From Saccharopolyspora hirsuta (lineage in GTDB: Bacteria > Actinomycetota > Actinomycetes > Mycobacteriales > Pseudonocardiaceae): a DNA stretch of 64,000 nucleotides. Positions within the stretch are counted from its first letter, which is position 1. Each line of letters opens with the position of its first letter. The notes below the pieces were generated by a model. It was given only the letters and a program-made list of their open reading frames with translations. It was not told the origin of the DNA and ran no database searches. Shown piece by piece: positions 34,963 to 44,013 of this stretch. Where the stretch lies: contig NZ_VWPH01000006.1 in NCBI RefSeq assembly GCF_008630535.1, positions 310,001 through 374,000 on the forward strand, read 5' to 3'. Both the position numbers and the translations under genes were made by a program.

Positions 34963-37545
34963 TCACTCCATGGGCGGGCGCTCGGTGGCGGGCATTTCCG
35001 CCAGGGTGCCGTCCGCCAGGAGGTCGCTGATCGCCGCCGGGAGGACGAACGCCGTGCCGCCGCCCGGCTGCTCGAACCACGGGACCGCCGTGCCGCGCAA
35101 CGCCTGGATCGGGCGCTGGACGCGGTAGGCGAAGTACGAGCGGTTCGACCACTGCGGCGGGAGCGAGCGGTGCGTGTACGGCGTGCGCATCGTGTAGACC
35201 ACGTTGCCGTTCGGCTCACCGAAGCGGTCCAGCTCGGTGCCGGGCTGGAGCATGATCACGCGCCGGTCGCGGTACAGCGTCAGCGGCGGTTCGCCGTTGA
35301 GCGGCTGGATCTGCTGACCACCGGGTTGCTGCTGACCACCGGGCTGCTGGCCGGGCTGCTGCTGGCCGCCCTGCGGCGGGCGCGGCGGTCCGGGCGGCGG
35401 GCCCTGCCGGTGCGGACCGGCCATGCCGGGGCCACCGGGGCCGGGGCGGCGTTCCGCGCCGCCCACCGGGCCGGGAGCGCCCTGCGGCGCCGGGGCGCCG
35501 CTCTCGCGGCGGGGCTGGCGCTTCGGCAGCGGCGGCACCCCGCCGGGGCCGCCGACCGGCGGCTGCTGCACGGGCTGGCCGACCGGCGGCGACGGCGGTG
35601 CCGTCGGCGGGGCCGGGCGGTCCAGCTGCGGCGGCTGCTGGAGGCGGGTCGCCTCCTCGCCCGGCTGGGCCGCGTCGTGCTGGATCGGCGGCTCCGGCGG
35701 AGCGCTCGGGGCCGACGGGTCCTGGTTCGCGGTGAACAGCGGGTTGGCCCCCGCCGGTTCCGGGGCGCGCTGGGGCGCCTCCGGCTCGGGCGCGGACCGC
35801 TGCGGCAGGTCGGAGCCCGGCGTGCGCTGGGGCAGCCCGGACTCCGGCGCCCGCTGCGGCAGGTCTGCTTCCGGCGTCCGCTGGGGCAGGTCCGCCTCGG
35901 GCGTGCGCTGCGGCAACCCGGACTCCGGTGCGCGCTGGGGCGGCTCGGCCTCCGGCGTGCGCTGGGGCAGGTCCGGTTCCGGCGTCCGCTGCGGGAGGTC
36001 GGCCTCGGGCGTGCGCTGCGGGAGGTCGGCCTCGGGCGTGCGCTGCGGGAGGTCCGGTTCCGGCGCCCGCTCGGCTTCCGGCGTGCGCTGCGGCAGTTCG
36101 GACTCCGGGGCCTGCTGGGGTTCCGGCGCGGGGCGCTGCGGGAGCTCCTCGCGGGGTGCTTCCGGTGCGCTCGGGCCGTCCAGGAGGAGGCTGCCGAGCA
36201 GGTAGGCGGCGGCGTCGTCGACGCGGGCGAACCGGACGTCCTCGCCGCGGCCGGAGCCGGTGGTGACGACCCAGTCCGGGCCCTCCTGGATCAGGCAGCG
36301 GGCGTTCTCGCTGTGGCTGCCGATCCGGTAGCCCGCGCTGTCCACCCGGAAGCCGGTGAGCCGGTCGTGCAGCTTGGCCAGCACTTCCTGGGTGTCGGGC
36401 AGCTCGTCCTCGTCCGCCAGCACGTGCCGCGACCCGCCGGTCTCGACCTCGGGTTCGGCGGTCTCCGGCTCGGCGAAGTCCTGCGACTCGTCCGCGAGGT
36501 CCTGCTCATCGGTGTAGCTCGGGGCGTCGTCGGAGATGCCCGGCTCCTCGTCGGCGAAGTCCGGGGACTCCGCCGCGGAGCTCCGCGGCTCGTCGACGAG
36601 GTCCTCGTCGGAGTCGGTCGGCTGGTCGAGCAGTTCGCTCACGGCCGCGTCGCGGGTGGCGTCGTCGACCTCGGCCAGCTGGAAGCCGCGGCGGCGGATG
36701 TGCGCCAGGAACTCGGGTTCCGGCGGCACCCCGTACTGGGCCAGGTAGAAGGCGATCGCACCGGGCCACAGCCAGGTGCCGTCGGTGTGCCAGGTGCTCG
36801 GCACGACGGCGGGGCGCTCCGGGTCGAGCTGGTCCTCCTCGTCCTCGCGGGCGGCGAGCACGACCGGCGCGTTCTCCAGGTACTGGCGCAGCTGCGCGAC
36901 CTCGTCGCTCGGGACCGGCTCGCGCTCGGCGACCACCGGGCGGCCCTGCTCGTCGAAGTCGTCGAAGGCGTTGGCCACCTGGAACCCGGTCGGCTCGTCG
37001 GCCTCCGGGGCCGCGGTCGGCTCGACGGCGGGCGGCTCCGCGACGGCGGGGGTCTCCGCGGCCGGCGGCTCGACCGGCGCGTCGTTGACCGGGGCCCCGG
37101 GGGTCGGGGCGGTACCGTCGATCCGCTCGCGCATCCAGTCCGGGATGTTCTCCTCGGCGCGCGGGAAGCGGCGCAGCTCGTCGACGTAGGCCGCGCGCGG
37201 CAGCGGGCGCTGCCAGCCGGGCTCGGTGTCGAAGTTGATGTCGATGCGGTAGCTGGACGGGCGCTCGACCACGTACAGCGCGCTCAGCCAGGTGCCGACG
37301 TCCGGCCGGTACATGCCCTCGCGCAGGCTCTCGAAGATCTCGCGCAGCTCGGCCGGTGGCTCCAGCGGCCGGGAACTGCCGTCCTGCGCTGCCACCTCAC
37401 CCAGCAGGTCGTGGTACTCACCGGTGGCGCGGTACTCCACCGTGATCTCCTGCCAGTCCTCGGGAGCACCTTGTAACAGCAGAACCCCGATCCTGCGGGC
37501 GATCTGCTCCTGCTCTTCCGGACTGATCGCTGTCGGACGCGACAT
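34963..37545 (-). CDS. TNT-domain (NAD+ glycohydrolase-like) protein with YezG-like N-terminus
   Basis: 860-aa multidomain protein. Residues about 5-130 (SPEEQEQIARRIGVLLLQGA...) resemble the DUF600/YezG immunity fold. About 252-300 holds WHTDGTWLWPGAIAFYLAQYG, and about 385-452 GFRVDSAGYRIGSHSENAR; both are small conserved domains I cannot name. About 465-595 is a run of nonapeptide repeats (LPQRTPEAD). A Pro/Gly/Gln linker leads to a C-terminal TNT domain (about 750-860): PGTELDRFGEPNG, RSLPPQW and FEQPGGGTAF, where the Gln-Pro-Gly-Gly-Gly segment is characteristic. TNT hydrolyses NAD+ in M. tuberculosis CpnT. No signal peptide or WXG100 is visible. ATG at 37545 has GGGGAGG nine bases upstream. 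Confidence 0.75.
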   Translation of the reverse strand: MSRPTAISPEEQEQIARRIGVLLLQGAPEDWQEITVEYRATGEYHDLLGEVAAQDGSSRPLEPPAELREIFESLREGMYRPDVGTWLSALYVVERPSSYRIDINFDTEPGWQRPLPRAAYVDELRRFPRAEENIPDWMRERIDGTAPTPGAPVNDAPVEPPAAETPAVAEPPAVEPTAAPEADEPTGFQVANAFDDFDEQGRPVVAEREPVPSDEVAQLRQYLENAPVVLAAREDEEDQLDPERPAVVPSTWHTDGTWLWPGAIAFYLAQYGVPPEPEFLAHIRRRGFQLAEVDDATRDAAVSELLDQPTDSDEDLVDEPRSSAAESPDFADEEPGISDDAPSYTDEQDLADESQDFAEPETAEPEVETGGSRHVLADEDELPDTQEVLAKLHDRLTGFRVDSAGYRIGSHSENARCLIQEGPDWVVTTGSGRGEDVRFARVDDAAAYLLGSLLLDGPSAPEAPREELPQRPAPEPQQAPESELPQRTPEAERAPEPDLPQRTPEADLPQRTPEADLPQRTPEPDLPQRTPEAEPPQRAPESGLPQRTPEADLPQRTPEADLPQRAPESGLPQRTPGSDLPQRSAPEPEAPQRAPEPAGANPLFTANQDPSAPSAPPEPPIQHDAAQPGEEATRLQQPPQLDRPAPPTAPPSPPVGQPVQQPPVGGPGGVPPLPKRQPRRESGAPAPQGAPGPVGGAERRPGPGGPGMAGPHRQGPPPGPPRPPQGGQQQPGQQPGGQQQPGGQQIQPLNGEPPLTLYRDRRVIMLQPGTELDRFGEPNGNVVYTMRTPYTHRSLPPQWSNRSYFAYRVQRPIQALRGTAVPWFEQPGGGTAFVLPAAISDLLADGTLAEMPATERPPME
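35760..36150 (-). repeat. 27-bp coding repeats within the TNT-domain gene
   Basis: Thirteen PQR-containing units, most of the form LPQRTPEAD or LPQRAPESG at a nine-residue period, correspond to diverged 27-bp DNA repeats. Length polymorphism between strains is likely by slippage or recombination. Confidence 0.85.
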
Positions 37546-37818
37546 GGGTGACATCCTCCCCCTCTCGACGAGGCAACCCGACTCCACCCCGCCAAGACGC
37601 TACTCGACGCGGGCCCGGCCATGTGCGCTGTGTGGGACTTCAGTTCCGTTGATCCAGGACACGTGCGCGCGCTCAAGATCCATGTCACCGCGTGCGGTGA
37701 TCTCGTCACGAGAGCCTGCCCGTTTCTCGTCCGGATGAACATCACACCACCAGGTGGATTGGACCAGCGGTGGTCACGCAGCGGCCAGCGGTCGGTGAAA
37801 TTCAGTAGCGGTACACCC

Positions 37819-39081
37819 GTGCCAGAAGCGACAGTGGGGCGCGTGCTGCGTCCTTATCGACTTCTGGCGGCGGTGCCGCACGCGCCGAACCTGATGTTCT
37901 TCTCGCTGCTGGGACGTCTGCACATGCCAGCGCTCGGGATGGTGCTGGCGTTCCTGGTCGTGGACTGGACCGGGTCCTACGCGATCGGCGGGGTGATCGG
38001 CGCGACGATCACGGTCGGGCAGGCCATCGCCGGACCGCTGCGCGGGCGGTCCGCGGACCGCAGCTCGCCGCCGCGGCTGCTGGTGGTGACGGGTCTCGGG
38101 TCCGGGCTGGGGATGGTCGCCATCATCGGCGTGACCAGCTGGGTCGATCCGGCGCACTGGTGGCTGGTCCTGCCGGTGGCGCTGGCCACCGGGCTGTCGC
38201 ACCCGCCGATCACGCAGATCGGGCGGGCGATCTGGCCGAAGCTGGCGGACGGTCCGGCGCGCGAGGCGGCCTTCGCGGTGGAGGCGACGCTGCAGGAGCT
38301 GCTGTTCGTGGTCGCGCCGATGCTCGCCGCGTTCGCGGTGGCCGTGTGGGGGCCGGTCGTGGCGATGTTCGCCTGCGCGGCGTGGGCGACGTCCGGCGCG
38401 GTGCTGTTCGCCGCCGCGTTGTGGCGCGCGGGGTTGCAGGAGGGGCTGGGCGAGCACGGGAGCGGCGCGCGGAAGTCGGGGCCTTTGTTCCGCACGCCCG
38501 GTTTCGTCTCGCTGCTCGCGTTCTTCGGGTTGCTGGTCGGCGGGTTGATCTCGGTCGACCTGGTGCTGGTGGGCTGGGCCCGCGAGCGCGGTGAGCCGGA
38601 GCTGGCCGGGGTGCTGGCGATGGTGTGGGCGGTCGGTTCGCTGATCGGCGGGCTGGTGCTCGGCGGCTCCGGCAAGCGGCCCCGGCTGTGGCTGCGGGCG
38701 TCGCTGACCGCGCTCGGGCTGGTGGCGCTGGTGCCGGTGCTGCCGCCGATCTCCGACCCGGGCTCACCGCTGCTGATCGGGGCGGTCCTGCTGGTCGGCG
38801 GGTCGGCGGTGGCGCCGACGCTGGCCGCCAGCAACGGTCGCCTGGCCGACATCGCGCCGCCGGAGCGGCGCAACGAGGCGTTCGGCTGGTTGGCCAGCGC
38901 GACCACGTTCGGCGGGGCGCTGGCCGCGCCGCTGTCCGGGACGATGCTCGACCTGGCCGGTCCGGCGGCGGCCGCCGCCGCAGCGGCCGGGCTGGCGCTG
39001 GTGGCCGCCGGACTTGTCGCATCTCACAACGCGAGGGCGTCGCGCGTCGCGCGGGACGCGGAGCAGACTGCGGTCACGTGA
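37819..39081 (+). CDS. Major facilitator superfamily transporter
   Basis: 420-aa protein with about 12 hydrophobic segments. The loop between helices 2 and 3 has GPLRGRSADRSSPPRLLVV, the MFS motif A (G-x-x-x-D-R-x-x-x-R). A second half with ISVDLVLVGWARERGEPELAGVL continues. Start GTG at 37819 preceded by a TAGCGG box nine bases upstream; the frame is open further up but non-hydrophobic and without signals. Overlaps the following permease gene by four bases (GTGA). Substrate unknown, drug efflux-like. Confidence 0.85.
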   Translation: MPEATVGRVLRPYRLLAAVPHAPNLMFFSLLGRLHMPALGMVLAFLVVDWTGSYAIGGVIGATITVGQAIAGPLRGRSADRSSPPRLLVVTGLGSGLGMVAIIGVTSWVDPAHWWLVLPVALATGLSHPPITQIGRAIWPKLADGPAREAAFAVEATLQELLFVVAPMLAAFAVAVWGPVVAMFACAAWATSGAVLFAAALWRAGLQEGLGEHGSGARKSGPLFRTPGFVSLLAFFGLLVGGLISVDLVLVGWARERGEPELAGVLAMVWAVGSLIGGLVLGGSGKRPRLWLRASLTALGLVALVPVLPPISDPGSPLLIGAVLLVGGSAVAPTLAASNGRLADIAPPERRNEAFGWLASATTFGGALAAPLSGTMLDLAGPAAAAAAAAGLALVAAGLVASHNARASRVARDAEQTAVT

Positions 39082-40064
39082 CTCTTTCGCCGGTGAAACC
39101 TTCTGGTCCGCAACTCCGCCAGCGCGCGCTCGGCATGGTCGGCGCCGCGGCGGTCGGGGTGCTGCTCGCGGTCCAGGCCCGGATCAACGGGGCGCTCGGG
39201 GCCCGGATGGACGACGGGATCGCGGCCGGGCTGATCTCCTTCCTGTGCGGGTTCGCCGTGCTGTTCGCGGCTTCGCTGGTCGTCCCGCGCGCCCGTCGCG
39301 GGTTCCGGAACCTGGCGGCGGAGTTGCGCGCACCGGGCGGCTTGCGGCCGTGGCAGTGCCTCGGCGGGGTGTGCGGCGGGTACCTGGTGTTCACCCAGGG
39401 CATGGCCGCGACCGCGTTGGGCGTCGCGATGTTCACCGTCGCGGTGGTGGCCGGTCAGGTGAGCAGCGGGCTGGTGGTGGACCGCCTCGGGCTCGGCCCG
39501 GCCGGGCCGCAGCGCGTGACCGCGACGCGGCTCGTCGGCGCGGCGCTCGCGGTGGTGGCGGTGCTGATCTCGGTGTCCGCGCAGCTGGGCGGTGCGCACG
39601 CGAGCTGGCTGGTGCTGCTGCCCGCGCTGGCCGGGATCGGGCTGGGCTGGCAGGCGGCGGTCAACGGCCGGATGAAGCAGGCGGCGGATTCCGCGGTGTT
39701 CGCCGCGATGGTCAACTTCGGGGTCGGGATGACCGCCCTCGCGCTGGCCTTCGCGGTCGAGGTGCTGGTCCGCGGCCTGCCCGAGCTCCCCGCCGACGGC
39801 TGGCTCTACACCGGCGGCTTCCTGGGCATCTTCGTGATCGGCGGATCGGTCGCGCTGGTCCGCTACACCGGCGTGCTGCTGCTGAGCCTCGGGATGATCT
39901 CCGGCCAGCTGATCGGCGCGCTGCTGCTGGACGTGTTCGCGCCCGCCACCGGGGACGGGATCGCGCCGTCCACCGCGGTGGGTGTGCTGCTCACGCTGGT
40001 GGCCGTCGGGGTGGCGGCATTGCCGGACCGGGCGGGACGGGGCGCGCGCCGTCTGCCACGATGA
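39078..40064 (+). CDS. DMT/YdcZ-family transporter
   Basis: 328-aa protein with two tandem copies of a five-helix DMT_YdcZ (DUF606) unit. Each copy begins with a similar pattern (GVLLAVQARINGALGARMDDGIAAGLISFLCGF and GIGLGWQAAVNGRMKQAADSAVFAAMVNFGVG). GTG start overlapping the MFS stop codon, so translationally coupled. Substrate not known. Confidence 0.85.
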   Translation: MTLSPVKPSGPQLRQRALGMVGAAAVGVLLAVQARINGALGARMDDGIAAGLISFLCGFAVLFAASLVVPRARRGFRNLAAELRAPGGLRPWQCLGGVCGGYLVFTQGMAATALGVAMFTVAVVAGQVSSGLVVDRLGLGPAGPQRVTATRLVGAALAVVAVLISVSAQLGGAHASWLVLLPALAGIGLGWQAAVNGRMKQAADSAVFAAMVNFGVGMTALALAFAVEVLVRGLPELPADGWLYTGGFLGIFVIGGSVALVRYTGVLLLSLGMISGQLIGALLLDVFAPATGDGIAPSTAVGVLLTLVAVGVAALPDRAGRGARRLPR

Positions 40065-40070
40065 ACAGCC

Positions 40071-40925
40071 GTGAGCGCGACGATTCTGGACGGCAAGGCC
40101 ACCAAGGAAGCGATCTTCGACGAGCTGCGGCCCCGGGTCGCCCGGCTCGCCGAGCAGGGCAGCGCCCCGGGACTGGCCACGGTGCTGGTCGGCGACGACC
40201 CCGGTTCGCAGTCCTACGTGCGCGCCAAGCACAACGACTGCGCCAAGGTCGGCATCAGGTCGATCCGCAAGGACCTGCCCGCCGACGTCAGCCAGGCCGA
40301 CGTCGAGGCGGTGCTCGACGAGCTCAACGCCGACCCGGCCTGCACCGGTTACATCGTGCAGCTGCCGCTGCCCAAGCACCTCGACGCCGGTCCGCTGCTC
40401 GAGCGCATCGCGCCGGAGAAGGACGCCGACGGCCTGCACCCGATCAGCCTCGGTCGGCTGGTGCTGGGTGAGGAGGCGCCGCTGCCGTGCACGCCGCGCG
40501 GCATCCTCGAACTGCTGCGCCGCTACGACGTGCCGCTGGACGGTGCGCGGGTCGCGGTCGTCGGCCGCGGCATCACCGTCGGCCGCCCGATCGGCCTGCT
40601 GCTCACCCGGCGCAGCGAGAACGCCACCGTGACGCTGTGCCACACCGGGACCAGGGACCTCGCCGCCGAGGTGAGCCGCGCCGACGTGGTGATCGCGGCG
40701 GCGGGCAGGCCGAACCTGATCACCGCGGACATGGTCAAGCCGGGTGCGGCGGTGCTCGACGTCGGCGTGACCCGCACCGAGGCCGGGCTGTCCGGCGACG
40801 TGCACCCGGACGTCGCGGAGGTCGCCGGGTTCCTCTCGCCGAACCCGGGTGGGGTCGGTCCGATGACCCGCGCGATGCTGCTGACCAACGTCGTCGAGGC
40901 CGCCGAGCGCAATCGTGCGCGCTGA
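40071..40925 (+). CDS. folD: Methylenetetrahydrofolate dehydrogenase/cyclohydrolase
   Basis: Bifunctional FolD, 284 aa, interconverting methylene-THF, methenyl-THF and 10-formyl-THF; the last feeds purN and purH elsewhere in the window. Conserved motifs: [17 protein letters not shown] with the catalytic Lys, [28 protein letters not shown], the NADP-binding [16 protein letters not shown], and [17 protein letters not shown] start with CACGAT just upstream, possibly leaderless. Confidence 0.96.
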   Translation: MSATILDGKATKEAIFDELRPRVARLAEQGSAPGLATVLVGDDPGSQSYVRAKHNDCAKVGIRSIRKDLPADVSQADVEAVLDELNADPACTGYIVQLPLPKHLDAGPLLERIAPEKDADGLHPISLGRLVLGEEAPLPCTPRGILELLRRYDVPLDGARVAVVGRGITVGRPIGLLLTRRSENATVTLCHTGTRDLAAEVSRADVVIAAAGRPNLITADMVKPGAAVLDVGVTRTEAGLSGDVHPDVAEVAGFLSPNPGGVGPMTRAMLLTNVVEAAERNRAR

Positions 40926-40972
40926 TGGTCGCAAGAGCGACCACCGCCGCGCACGATGAGGACGGGAGGAAC

Positions 40973-41260
40973 GTGAGCGAGCAGTCCGGCGGAAGGTCAC
41001 GCCTGTTGACCTGCGTGCCGTTCGGTTTGGTGCTGCTCATCGCGGCGGTCGGGTTCCTGCTGGTGTCGATGCAGCACTGGCGGCGGGGCTCGGTGCTGCT
41101 GGCGGTGGCGCTGCTGGTCGCGGCGGTGCTGCGCGTGGTGATCCCGCAGGAGCGCGCCGGACTGCTGGTGATCCGCAGCCGCGCGGTGGACTTCCTGCTC
41201 TACAGCGGCTTCGGCGCGATGATCCTCGCGGTGGCGCTGACGATCAAGTGGTCCCAATGA
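40973..41260 (+). CDS. DUF3017 membrane protein
   Basis: 95-aa protein with three hydrophobic segments (LLTCVPFGLVLLIAAVGFLLV, GSVLLAVALLVAAVLRVVI, LLYSGFGAMILAVALTI). The family commonly follows folD in actinobacteria, as here. GTG at 40973 preceded by GGGAGGA; an ATG at 40924 overlapping the folD stop is possible but lacks a site. Function unknown. Confidence 0.8.
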   Translation: MSEQSGGRSRLLTCVPFGLVLLIAAVGFLLVSMQHWRRGSVLLAVALLVAAVLRVVIPQERAGLLVIRSRAVDFLLYSGFGAMILAVALTIKWSQ

Positions 41261-41332
41261 CGATCGAGTTCCACCTGACGCTGTGATCAGCGGTGCGGGC
41301 GGGCGGGTCGACGCGCAGTAGGGTTGCGGGTT

Positions 41333-42088
41333 GTGCGCATCGACCACCGGGCGGATCAGCCGGTTCGCGCCGGGATCCCCGAACACGGCCGGATTCCGCG
41401 CTACTACGCGGTGAAGATCGAGCTGCTCGAGCTGATCGAGGAGCTCGGCGAGGGGGCGGCGCTGCCCAGCGAGCGCGAGCTGGCCGAGCGGTTCGAGGTG
41501 TCGCGGGTGACGCTGCGGCAGGCGGTCACCGAGCTGATGCTCGAAGGCCGGTTGATGCGCAGGCAGGGCAGCCGGACCGTCGTCGCCCCGCCGAAGTTGG
41601 TGCAGCCGCTCGCGCTGGCCAGCTACACCGAGGGCGTCCGCTCGCAGGGCCTGGAGCCGGGCCGGACGGTGATCGACGTCGAGTGCCGGTCGGCCGACCC
41701 GCAGCTGGCGGCGGACCTCGGCCTGGCACCGGGCGATGACGTGGTGCACGTGGAGCGGGTGCTGCTCGCGGGCGGCGAGCGGGTCGGGCTGGAGTCCAGC
41801 TACCTGCCGAAGGACCGCTTCCCGGAACTGCTGGGGGAGTTCGACCCGACCGGCTCGCTGTACGCGTTCCTGCAGGAGAAGCTGGGCGTGCGCTTCGGCG
41901 AGGCGGAGGAGCGCATCGAGACCGTCCTGGCGACGCCGCGCGAGGCCTTGCTGATCGGCACCAACCCGGCGACCCCGATGATCCTGCTGCACCGCAGGTC
42001 CTGGACGCCCGACGGCGAACCGATCGAACGCGTCCGCTCCTTGTTCCGCGGCGACCGCTTCAGCTTCATCACCCACCTCCGCGACTGA
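41333..42088 (+). CDS. GntR/HutC-family regulator with UTRA domain (PhnF-like)
   Basis: 251-aa regulator. Winged HTH: YYAVKIELLELIEELGEGAALPSERELAERFEVSRVTLRQAVTELMLEG, then RRQGSRTVVAPPKLVQ. The effector-binding UTRA fold follows (DDVVHVERVLLAGGERVGLESSYLPKDRFPELL). GTG start eight bases after TAGGGT, so leaderless. It lies directly upstream of, and in the same direction as, the phosphonate gene cluster, a typical place for PhnF-like regulators, which sense phosphonate or phosphate-related ligands. Confidence 0.85.
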   Translation: MRIDHRADQPVRAGIPEHGRIPRYYAVKIELLELIEELGEGAALPSERELAERFEVSRVTLRQAVTELMLEGRLMRRQGSRTVVAPPKLVQPLALASYTEGVRSQGLEPGRTVIDVECRSADPQLAADLGLAPGDDVVHVERVLLAGGERVGLESSYLPKDRFPELLGEFDPTGSLYAFLQEKLGVRFGEAEERIETVLATPREALLIGTNPATPMILLHRRSWTPDGEPIERVRSLFRGDRFSFITHLRD

Positions 42089-42214
42089 CCGCTGGCAGAA
42101 CGAGCCGAAGCCCGGACAGCAAATATCACGAAAAGATAACTGATCTAGTCCTTCGGTCGGTGTTCACCTGGGGTTCGGTCGATCTCCACCGGGGATTCGC
42201 GGTCGGCGGCGAGC

Positions 42215-43342
42215 GTGTGCGGCGTGCGAGTTCTGATTGTCGGCGGCGGCGTGCTGGGCACCATGCACGCGCTGCGAGCCCTGGAGCGGGGCCACGAAGT
42301 GGTGCACCTGGAGCGGGAAGCCGAAGCGCGCGGGGCGTCCGTGCGCAACTTCGGGCTGATCTGGGTCAGCGGCCGGGAACCCGGGCCGGACCTGGAACTG
42401 GCCGTGCGCGCCCGGCAGGACTGGGAGCGCATCGCCGCGGAGGTGCCGGACCTCGGCTTCCGCGGCAACGGATCGCTGACCGTGCTCCGCACGCCCGCCG
42501 AGCTGGCGGTCGCCGAGGAGTTCGTCACCCGCCCGGACGCCGCCGAGCGCGGCACGAAACTGCTCGACGCCGCCGAGGCGCGGGCGCTGAACCCGGCGCT
42601 GCGCGGCGAGATGCTCGGCGCGCTCTGGTGCGAGCAGGACGGCGCGGTCGAGTCGCGGACCGCGCAGCCCGCGCTGCGCGCGCACCTGGCGAAGACCGGT
42701 CGCTACCGCTGGCTCCCCGGCCGCGAGGTCCGCGACGTCGGCGAGGGCTGGGTGCGCGACGACACCGGTCAGCGCTACGAGGGCGACCTGGTGATCCTCT
42801 GCACCGGCGCGGCCCTCGGCGGTCTGGTGAAGGAACTCCGCCCGGACCTGCCGGTGCGCCGGGTGCGGCTGCAGATGATGCAGACCGAACCGCTCGACGA
42901 GCAGCTGACCACGTCGCTGGCCGACGGCGACAGCATGCGCTACTACCCCGGCTACCGGGGCGCGCAGCTCGACGCCCTCAACGCCGCCGAACCGCAGCCG
43001 CAGGTGGCCGCGGACAACGGCATGCAGCTCCTGCTGGTCCAGCGGCTGCACGGCGGGCTCACCATCGGCGACACCCACGAGTACGACGAGCCCTTCGCCT
43101 TCGACGTGCACGAAGACCCCTACGAGCACCTGCGGCAGCGCGCCGAGGAGCTGCTCGGCCGCCCGCTGCCGCGGATCGTGCGCCGCTGGGCCGGGGTGTA
43201 CGCGCAGACCGCGGACAAGTCGCTGGTCGTGCACCGCGAGCAGGTGCTGCCCGGCGTCTGGCTGGTGACCGGCCCCGGCGGTCGCGGCATGACCGGCTCG
43301 CCCGCCATCGCCGCCGACACCTGGCAGGAGGTCGAGTCGTGA
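42215..43342 (+). CDS. FAD-dependent oxidoreductase, TIGR03364-like (DAAO fold)
   Basis: 375-aa D-amino-acid-oxidase-fold flavoprotein. The FAD-binding motif VRVLIVGGGVLGTMHALRALERGHEVVHLERE is at the N-terminus; LVILCTGAALGGL and GPGGRGMTGSPAIA near the C-terminus are the second nucleotide contacts. Its place beside a phosphonatase-like hydrolase and phnDCE identifies it as the TIGR03364 type. Relatives have been linked to oxidation of aminoethylphosphonate or its N-methyl form to phosphonoacetaldehyde; this is from memory and not shown here. GTG at 42215 or 42224. Its last bases overlap the next gene. Confidence 0.82.
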   Translation: MCGVRVLIVGGGVLGTMHALRALERGHEVVHLEREAEARGASVRNFGLIWVSGREPGPDLELAVRARQDWERIAAEVPDLGFRGNGSLTVLRTPAELAVAEEFVTRPDAAERGTKLLDAAEARALNPALRGEMLGALWCEQDGAVESRTAQPALRAHLAKTGRYRWLPGREVRDVGEGWVRDDTGQRYEGDLVILCTGAALGGLVKELRPDLPVRRVRLQMMQTEPLDEQLTTSLADGDSMRYYPGYRGAQLDALNAAEPQPQVAADNGMQLLLVQRLHGGLTIGDTHEYDEPFAFDVHEDPYEHLRQRAEELLGRPLPRIVRRWAGVYAQTADKSLVVHREQVLPGVWLVTGPGGRGMTGSPAIAADTWQEVES

Positions 43343-44013
43343 TCAAGCTGGCAGTGCTGGACATGGCGGGCACCACGGTCGCCGACGACGGCCTGGTGGA
43401 GCGGGCTTTCACCCAAGCCATCGCCGACATCGGCGTCGCCGGGACCCCGGACATGCTGGAGCACGTCCGACGCACCATGGGCGAGTCCAAGATCACCGTC
43501 TTCCGGCACCTCTTCGACGGCGACGAAACCCTCGCGCAGCAGGCGAACCAGGCCTTCGAGCACGCCTACGCGGAGCGGGTCGCCGACGGCGAGTGCAGGC
43601 CGGTCGACGGTGCCGAGGCCGCCATCCGGCAGCTCCGCGACAACGGCGTGCAGGTCGCGCTGACCACCGGGTTCTCCGAGACCACCCAGCGCCAGATCCT
43701 GGCCGCGCTGGGCTGGGAGGACCTGACCGACCTCACCCTCACCCCGGCCCAGGCGGGCCGCGGCCGCCCGCACCCGGACATGGTGCTCACCGCGCTGCTG
43801 CGGCTGGGCGTCGACGACGTGCGCGAGGTCGCCACCGCGGGCGACACCGTCTACGACGTCCAGTCCGGGCTCCGCGCCGGGGCGTCCGTCGTCGCCGGGG
43901 TCCTCACCGGCGCGCACTCGCGCGACGCGCTCACCCGCGCCGGTGCCACCCACGTCCTCGAATCCGTCCGAGACCTCCCGGAACTCCTGTCCGCAAAGGA
44001 AGATCAGTCGTGA
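43339..44013 (+). CDS. Phosphonatase-like HAD hydrolase (TIGR03351-like)
   Basis: 224-aa HAD hydrolase. Nucleophile Asp8 in VLDMAGTTVADDG matches the phosphonatase pattern (D-x-A-G-T-T). The cap has MGESKITVFRHLF with Lys51, which lines up by eye with the Schiff-base Lys of phosphonoacetaldehyde hydrolase PhnX. ALTTGFSETTQ is HAD motif II and VATAGDTVYDVQSGLRAGA motif IV. It would cleave a carbon-phosphorus bond of an aldehyde made by the upstream flavoprotein; inferred. GTG start overlapping the preceding stop by four bases. Confidence 0.85.
   Translation: MIKLAVLDMAGTTVADDGLVERAFTQAIADIGVAGTPDMLEHVRRTMGESKITVFRHLFDGDETLAQQANQAFEHAYAERVADGECRPVDGAEAAIRQLRDNGVQVALTTGFSETTQRQILAALGWEDLTDLTLTPAQAGRGRPHPDMVLTALLRLGVDDVREVATAGDTVYDVQSGLRAGASVVAGVLTGAHSRDALTRAGATHVLESVRDLPELLSAKEDQS

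Noticed and set aside
35760..36150. Regular repeats that could suggest a CRISPR array
   Set aside because: Units are contiguous 27-bp coding repeats without unique spacers and translate into LPQRTPEAD-type peptides in frame with flanking domains.
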